This document shows positions 63,101-64,000 of a DNA stretch of 64,000 nt, one piece after another. Below the pieces are notes generated by a model. That model did no database searches. It saw only the letters and a program-made list of their open reading frames with translations, and was not told where the DNA came from. Position 1 is the stretch's first letter, and each line of letters begins with the position of its first letter. Location: assembly GCF_037975245.1 (NCBI RefSeq), contig NC_092569.1:1467501-1531500 (forward strand), read 5' to 3'. The DNA comes from Apostichopus japonicus. Its lineage: Eukaryota; Echinodermata; Holothuroidea; Aspidochirotida; Stichopodidae. Made by a program: the position numbers and the translations under genes.

Positions 63101-63629
63101 TCCTCTCTCTTCCTGCAGGGCCTCCTGAAGTTCAGAGACCTGTCGTTTCATGGAATCGCATTTCTGTTTGATCCGTAGACTCTCTCCCTGAGTCACTTCT
63201 AGCCTGGTTTCCGCTATTTCCTTCTCTCGCCTCAAGAACCTAAAAAGAAAGAGCACATTTCGGCATTAACCAACACAAAACACGCTACAAAACAATACCA
63301 ATATAATGCAACAACATGGACAATGTAAAAAGAAACATACTCACATTTACAAAAGTTACTTTTAACAGGACTTTAACCCAAAACATCAACCAAATCAAAA
63401 GATTTTGTACACAGATTTCCACAACTGCTTCATATATCCATGTTAACCTTGAAGGTGAAGTAGTTGACGTTTCACCTTCAGTTAATCTGTATTCAGACAA
63501 AAAATTCATTACTTACTTTATCACCTCCAAGAGTTGTTCGGAAGATTTGTTTTCTTCGCTGAAGGAGAGATTCATCCCCGAAGTAGAACCGCTGGCCTCC
63601 GTCTGAAAGTCAATTATCTGAGTAGACAG
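36063..63629 (-). CDS. TPR: Nucleoprotein TPR, 3' half: 31 coding exons, 1276 residues to the stop
   Basis: TPR builds the nuclear basket filaments of the nuclear pore and acts in mRNA export, protein export and checkpoint control (metazoan TPR/Megator, yeast Mlp1/2). I joined 31 exons by splice sites. All phases agree and the 3831 nt contain no internal stop. Identification rests on [33 protein letters not shown] and [18 protein letters not shown], all close to vertebrate TPR. In order it encodes long coiled-coil (exons 63629 to about 52651), a Ser/Thr/Pro linker, two K-R-Q-R basic clusters that probably serve in nuclear import, a Glu/Asp-rich region, and a Gly/Arg tail. Vertebrate TPR is about 2360 residues, so roughly the N-terminal half lies beyond the right edge. 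Introns carry many minisatellites, a hAT MITE at 55156 and an array of exon fragments at 40380. It converges on NME6. Confidence 0.97.
36812..36982 (-). CDS. TPR: TPR exon w30, start of the RG-rich tail
   Basis: 171 nt, acceptor TTGCACAG, donor GTGAGT. Encodes K-R-I-I-W-S-D-G-P, a Gln/Ser/Pro stretch, then [11 protein letters not shown]. Confidence 0.9.
37338..37567 (-). CDS. TPR: TPR exon w29, Ser-rich
   Basis: 230 nt, acceptor TACAACAG, donor GTGGGT. Encodes [12 protein letters not shown] and [14 protein letters not shown]. Confidence 0.9.
37890..37966 (+). mobile_element. tRNA-like sequence (SINE head or tRNA pseudogene) in a TPR intron
   Basis: GGATAGCTCAGTCGATAAGAG fits an A box, in two parts here, and CTGGTTAAAATCC fits a damaged B box at the expected spacing. 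A pyrimidine-rich T run follows at about 37988. The stems have several mismatches, so it is not a functional tRNA. Confidence 0.5.
38068..38218 (-). CDS. TPR: TPR exon w28
   Basis: 151 nt, acceptor TTTTGAAG, donor GTGAAA. Encodes [12 protein letters not shown] and [10 protein letters not shown]. Confidence 0.88.
38411..38512 (-). CDS. TPR: TPR exon w27
   Basis: 102 nt, acceptor TCTGCAG, donor GTAACA. Encodes [16 protein letters not shown] and ends T-P-I-Q-T-L-A-P. Confidence 0.9.
38613..38698. repeat. 20-bp minisatellite, about four copies
   Basis: GATATTCCTGAATAGGATCA repeats at 38613, 38633, 38653 and, with changes, 38673, inside a TPR intron. Confidence 0.9.
39837..39940 (-). CDS. TPR: TPR exon w26
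   Basis: 104 nt, acceptor TCACTAG, donor GTATGC. Encodes [20 protein letters not shown]. Confidence 0.92.
40380..42241 (-). repeat. Tandem array of a TPR exon fragment plus its splice donor, 146-147 bp unit, 12 extra copies
   Basis: Each unit holds, in TPR orientation, about 75 bases matching the 3' part of exon w25, then the donor GTAAGT and about 70 bases of intron. I count 12 units between 40380 and the authentic exon, which forms the 13th. Every unit keeps ATCAA followed by GTAAGT. Copies differ at codons matching the H-R-N-D and P-S-T-P positions. Units 5-8 (about 40980-41566) recur as units 9-12 at an offset of 587 bp, with one base missing. Before the exon-like part, most units read TTCACAG or TTCCTAG, an AG that could act as an acceptor but has a purine-rich rather than pyrimidine-rich lead. 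More degenerate related sequence may extend to about 40020. Confidence 0.93.
42165..42259 (-). CDS. TPR: TPR exon w25, conserved S-T-P-T-L-F-V-P block; source of the exon-fragment array
   Basis: 95 nt, acceptor TTTTTTTTCAG, donor GTAAGT. Encodes [10 protein letters not shown], then [18 protein letters not shown], a block shared with vertebrate TPR. Its last 70 or so bases and its donor recur 12 times in the next intron. Confidence 0.95.
42858..42926 (-). CDS. TPR: TPR exon w24
   Basis: 69 nt, phase 0 at both ends, acceptor TTCCTAG, donor GTAAGA. Encodes [16 protein letters not shown]. Confidence 0.9.
43936..44135 (-). CDS. TPR: TPR exon w23
   Basis: 200 nt, acceptor ACTTTAG, donor GTAAGG. 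Encodes [10 protein letters not shown], then a Ser/Pro/Gln-rich stretch ending H-S-A-P-Q-P-V-V. Confidence 0.9.
44795..44882 (-). CDS. TPR: TPR exon w22, acidic
   Basis: 88 nt, acceptor TCTTCCAG, donor GTACTG. Encodes [11 protein letters not shown] and [14 protein letters not shown]. Confidence 0.9.
45160..46364. repeat. 12-bp-based minisatellite, about 1.2 kb, in a TPR intron
   Basis: Units ATTACACTGCAC and ATTACATTACACTGCAC alternate almost without break. Because 12 is divisible by 3, long frames rich in Leu, His, Cys, Tyr and Thr run through on the plus strand; they are artefacts. Confidence 0.95.
46460..46603 (-). CDS. TPR: TPR exon w21, strongly acidic
   Basis: 144 nt, phase 0 at both ends, acceptor TCCAAAG, donor GTATGT. 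Encodes [12 protein letters not shown] and [11 protein letters not shown], characteristic of the TPR acidic tail. Confidence 0.9.
47346..47467 (-). CDS. TPR: TPR exon w20, acidic
   Basis: 122 nt, acceptor ATTGAAG, donor GTAAAG. Encodes [10 protein letters not shown] and [13 protein letters not shown]. Confidence 0.9.
47636..47710 (+). mobile_element. Weak tRNA-like A-box fragment
   Basis: GGTTGGATGGCTCAGTTAATGG resembles a tRNA 5' half with an A box. I found no convincing B box at normal spacing, so this is a remnant at best. Confidence 0.25.
48169..48469 (-). CDS. TPR: TPR exon w19, Glu/Gln-rich with short internal repeats
   Basis: 301 nt, the longest in the window; acceptor ATAGCAG, donor GTAAGT. 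Contains three P-E-Q-V-E or G-E-Q-V-E units spaced 14-15 residues apart ([24 protein letters not shown]). Confidence 0.9.
48497..48880. repeat. Minisatellite of about 70-80 bp, four to five copies
   Basis: The block ATAGATATATTCACAATGG followed by ACACATTAACCCAATGATAA recurs, interleaved with a variable block containing AGAGATCTGT. It lies in the intron between TPR exons w18 and w19. Confidence 0.85.
49052..49124 (-). CDS. TPR: TPR exon w18, second basic cluster
   Basis: 73 nt, acceptor CTTGCAG, donor GTAAGT. Encodes [15 protein letters not shown]. It lies about 20 residues after the first K-R-Q-R, so the two could act as a bipartite signal. Confidence 0.92.
49632..49935. repeat. 16-bp minisatellite, about 19 copies
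   Basis: Variants of TTAATGTAAAATTGTAC repeat with a period of about 16 bp in the intron between TPR exons w17 and w18. Confidence 0.88.
50045..50144 (-). CDS. TPR: TPR exon w17, first basic cluster
   Basis: 100 nt, acceptor ATAAAG, donor GTAAGG. Encodes [20 protein letters not shown] is a likely part of the nuclear import signal. Confidence 0.92.
50793..50942 (-). CDS. TPR: TPR exon w16, Thr/Pro/Gln-rich
   Basis: 150 nt, acceptor TCCGAAG, donor GTAGGT. Encodes [14 protein letters not shown] and ends P-Y-I-D-D-T-P-L-S. Confidence 0.9.
51340..51587 (-). CDS. TPR: TPR exon w15, Ser/Thr/Pro linker
   Basis: 248 nt, acceptor ATTTCAG, donor GTAACA. Encodes [12 protein letters not shown] and [13 protein letters not shown], matching the vertebrate A-N-I-R-P and I-R-P repeats of this region. 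Confidence 0.94.
52651..52757 (-). CDS. TPR: TPR exon w14, end of the coiled-coil
   Basis: 107 nt, acceptor TTCCAG, donor GTGAGG. Encodes [14 protein letters not shown] and then [11 protein letters not shown], where helix-forming sequence gives way to Ser/Thr/Pro. Confidence 0.92.
52840..52940. repeat. AT-rich tandem repeat
   Basis: GATAAATTATCAGAA and GATAAATTATCAAAAA units repeat several times. The core GATAAATTATC is nearly palindromic. Confidence 0.75.
53213..53379 (-). CDS. TPR: TPR exon w13, coiled-coil
   Basis: 167 nt, acceptor AATCAG, donor GTAAGT. Encodes [18 protein letters not shown] and [13 protein letters not shown], parallel to vertebrate G-R-I-S-R-L-E-R-E-L. Confidence 0.94.
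54074..54158 (-). CDS. TPR: TPR exon w12, coiled-coil
   Basis: 85 nt, acceptor TCTCCAG, donor GTACGT. Encodes [20 protein letters not shown], parallel to the vertebrate E-K-E-E-K-T-R-K-A-I segment. Confidence 0.93.
55156..55526. mobile_element. Non-autonomous hAT-type DNA transposon (MITE), 371 bp
   Basis: Terminal inverted repeats start CAGGGTTGTCCAACCT on the left and end AGGTTGGACAACCCTG on the right. The element is flanked by a perfect 8-bp target-site duplication CTCTAACC at 55148-55155 and 55527-55534. An 8-bp duplication and CAGGG-type ends are hallmarks of the hAT superfamily. Inside are GC-rich blocks with CGGCCCGCGGGCC and GCGGCCCCC but no transposase. It sits in the TPR intron between exons w11 and w12. 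Confidence 0.92.
55656..55694 (-). CDS. TPR: TPR exon w11, 39-nt microexon
   Basis: Acceptor CCTTTAG, donor GTAAAG. Encodes [13 protein letters not shown], in phase with w10 and w12. Confidence 0.85.
55740..56125. repeat. Degenerate tandem repeat, about 40 bp unit
   Basis: Units containing TTAACATTAATTGATACCCC and TGAAAGAAGTAGTGCATG recur about eight times with insertions and deletions. Confidence 0.8.
56508..56675 (-). CDS. TPR: TPR exon w10, conserved K-R-L-G-R-K-Y-K block
   Basis: 168 nt, phase 0 at both ends, acceptor TCATAG, donor [20 protein letters not shown] matches vertebrate V-K-K-I-G-R-R-Y-K-T-Q-Y-E-E. Confidence 0.95.
57125..57224 (-). CDS. TPR: TPR exon w9, coiled-coil
   Basis: 100 nt, acceptor CTTTCAG, donor GTGAGG. 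Encodes [17 protein letters not shown] and [10 protein letters not shown]. Confidence 0.9.
58012..58044 (-). CDS. TPR: TPR exon w8, 33-nt microexon
   Basis: Acceptor CTTAAAG, donor GTAAGT. Encodes [11 protein letters not shown]. The acceptor lacks a long pyrimidine tract, so this small exon is the least certain of the set, but the phase joins its neighbours exactly. Confidence 0.78.
58981..59022 (-). CDS. TPR: TPR exon w7, 42-nt microexon
   Basis: Acceptor TTCATCAG, donor GTAAGT. Encodes [14 protein letters not shown]. It resembles w6 in length, phase and the E-x-S-K-L core, so the two may be an old exon duplication. Confidence 0.88.
59361..59515. repeat. 22-bp minisatellite
   Basis: TTATAACCTCCTATTGTTTT and close variants (CTCTTATTG, CTCGTATTG) repeat about seven times. 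Confidence 0.85.
59790..59831 (-). CDS. TPR: TPR exon w6, 42-nt microexon
   Basis: Acceptor TTTTACAG, donor GTAAGG. Encodes [14 protein letters not shown]. Phase matches both neighbours. Confidence 0.88.
59858..60112. repeat. 64-bp tandem repeat, four copies
   Basis: Copies start at 59858, 59922, 59986 and 60050 with GATTATTGAAAACCACAATT and end in TTTATTTTATTAAAATTTTA. They differ by only a few bases, so the expansion is recent. Confidence 0.92.
60693..60755 (-). CDS. TPR: TPR exon w5, coiled-coil
   Basis: 63 nt, acceptor ATCACAG, donor GTAAGT. Encodes [21 protein letters not shown] across the junction. Confidence 0.9.
61578..61762 (-). CDS. TPR: TPR exon w4, coiled-coil
   Basis: 185 nt, acceptor AAATAG, donor GTAAGC. 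Encodes [13 protein letters not shown] and D-P-D-E-Q-K-K-L-L, which aligns with the vertebrate R-W-K-A-R-N-Q-H-L and following segments. Confidence 0.94.
62148..62285 (-). CDS. TPR: TPR exon w3, coiled-coil
   Basis: 138 nt, phase 0 at both ends, acceptor ATTCCAG, donor GTTAGT. Encodes [14 protein letters not shown] and L-R-E-E-K-D-K-L-E, matching the vertebrate L-R-E-E-K-E-R-L-E segment. Confidence 0.95.
62541..62765. repeat. Two direct copies of a segment with TGACCT half-sites
   Basis: Copy 1 (from 62541) and copy 2 (from about 62681) share TTTGACC-TCTGATGAC, then CCAAATGACCTTTG, then ACAATA-GCTTCTTTA. TGACCTTTGACC in copy 1 is a perfect DR1-type pair of nuclear receptor half-sites; copy 2 reads TGACCTTTGCCC. 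Confidence 0.75.
63092..63239 (-). CDS. TPR: TPR exon w2, conserved [12 protein letters not shown] block
   Basis: 148 nt, acceptor TTTTTAG and donor GTAAGA. This block is nearly identical to vertebrate TPR and is the strongest single identification. The rest is coiled-coil ([16 protein letters not shown]). Confidence 0.95.
63517..63629 (-). CDS. TPR: TPR exon w1 (first in window)
   Basis: Acceptor CTCTCCAG, donor GTAAGT. 113 nt, entering in phase 0 and leaving two bases of a lysine codon. Encodes L-S-T-Q-I-I-D-F-Q and a serine-rich stretch ending L-L-E-V-I-K, directly before the conserved F-L-R-R-E-K-E block. Confidence 0.9.
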
Positions 63630-63691
63630 CTGGAGAGAAGAAAATTAAAAGAAAAAAGAAAACACATTTATAATTGCTGTACTTTTTTTGT

Positions 63692-64000
63692 GCTGTTCAA
63701 CAGGAGCCGTTTCCATCGGATAAAGCAACTGGCCAAATTTAAAAAATGTAAATTGAGTCATGGCTGTGTTTCACTGATGATGTAACATTTAATACTTTGT
63801 GTTAACTTTCAGTTAGTGTATAGGTTACATCAGGCTAGTACACACTGCATAATGCAAGGCTCTGACATTCTTTAGCTGTTCAACAGGAGCTGTTTCCATC
63901 GGATAAAGCGACTGGCCAAATTAAACATGTATATTGCGTCATGGCTGTTTCACTGATGATGTAACATTAAATACTGTGAGTTAACTTACAGTTATTGTAT
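63692..64000. repeat. 183-bp direct repeat at the right edge
   Basis: GCTGTTCAACAGGAGC at 63692 recurs at 63875, followed in both by TTTCCATCGGATAAAGC, ACTGGCCAAATT, GTCATGGCTG and TCACTGATGATGTAACATT. The second copy is cut by the window end and may continue. Confidence 0.88.

Overview
The window is nuclear DNA from an animal. It has spliced genes with GT-AG introns, tRNA-derived SINEs, a hAT-type MITE, many minisatellites and a long satellite array. The recognisable proteins (nuclear basket protein TPR and the nucleoside diphosphate kinase NME6) are animal-like in sequence and AT-rich in context. A marine invertebrate deuterostome, such as an echinoderm, would fit, but this is only an impression from protein similarity. 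Nothing in the window fixes the species.

Layout. (1) Positions 1 to about 17430 are one tandem satellite array of a 324-325 bp monomer, about 53 copies, running off the left edge. It has nested higher-order repeats, the largest a 2922-bp nine-monomer block present twice in a row. (2) Only about 200 bp further on, a plus-strand terminal exon (17638-18751) encodes a tyrosine-rich, probably cytoplasmic, protein tail with three 62-residue repeats. Its upstream exons must lie beyond the array. (3) 18752-22330 holds no gene that I can support. (4) A GC-box-rich promoter-like stretch and a probable 5' noncoding exon (donor at 22649/22650) precede an intron with SINE remnants. After it comes a single coding exon for an unrecognised basic protein of 245 residues (25566-26303), whose stop codon overlaps its AATAAA signal. 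(5) 30467-33997 carries a complete five-exon NME6 gene on the plus strand, with a TIR element and a SINE in intron 1. (6) From 63629 down to 36063 the minus strand carries the 3' half of TPR. I joined 31 coding exons, all phase-consistent, giving 1277 codons including the stop. The gene continues past the right edge.

NME6 and TPR converge, with about 2 kb between their stop codons. The TPR exons first encode coiled-coil (63.6-52.6 kb), then a Ser/Thr/Pro-rich linker with two K-R-Q-R basic clusters, then a strongly acidic region, and finally an RG-rich tail. TPR introns hold most of the remaining structure. The most striking case is a 1.8-kb tandem array of a 146-147 bp unit made of the 3' part of one TPR exon plus its splice donor. 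There are also a 1.2-kb 12-bp minisatellite, several other minisatellites, and a hAT MITE with a perfect 8-bp target-site duplication. I found no CRISPR, prokaryotic operon or new enzymatic system. The interest lies in repeat biology and in repeats that involve exons.
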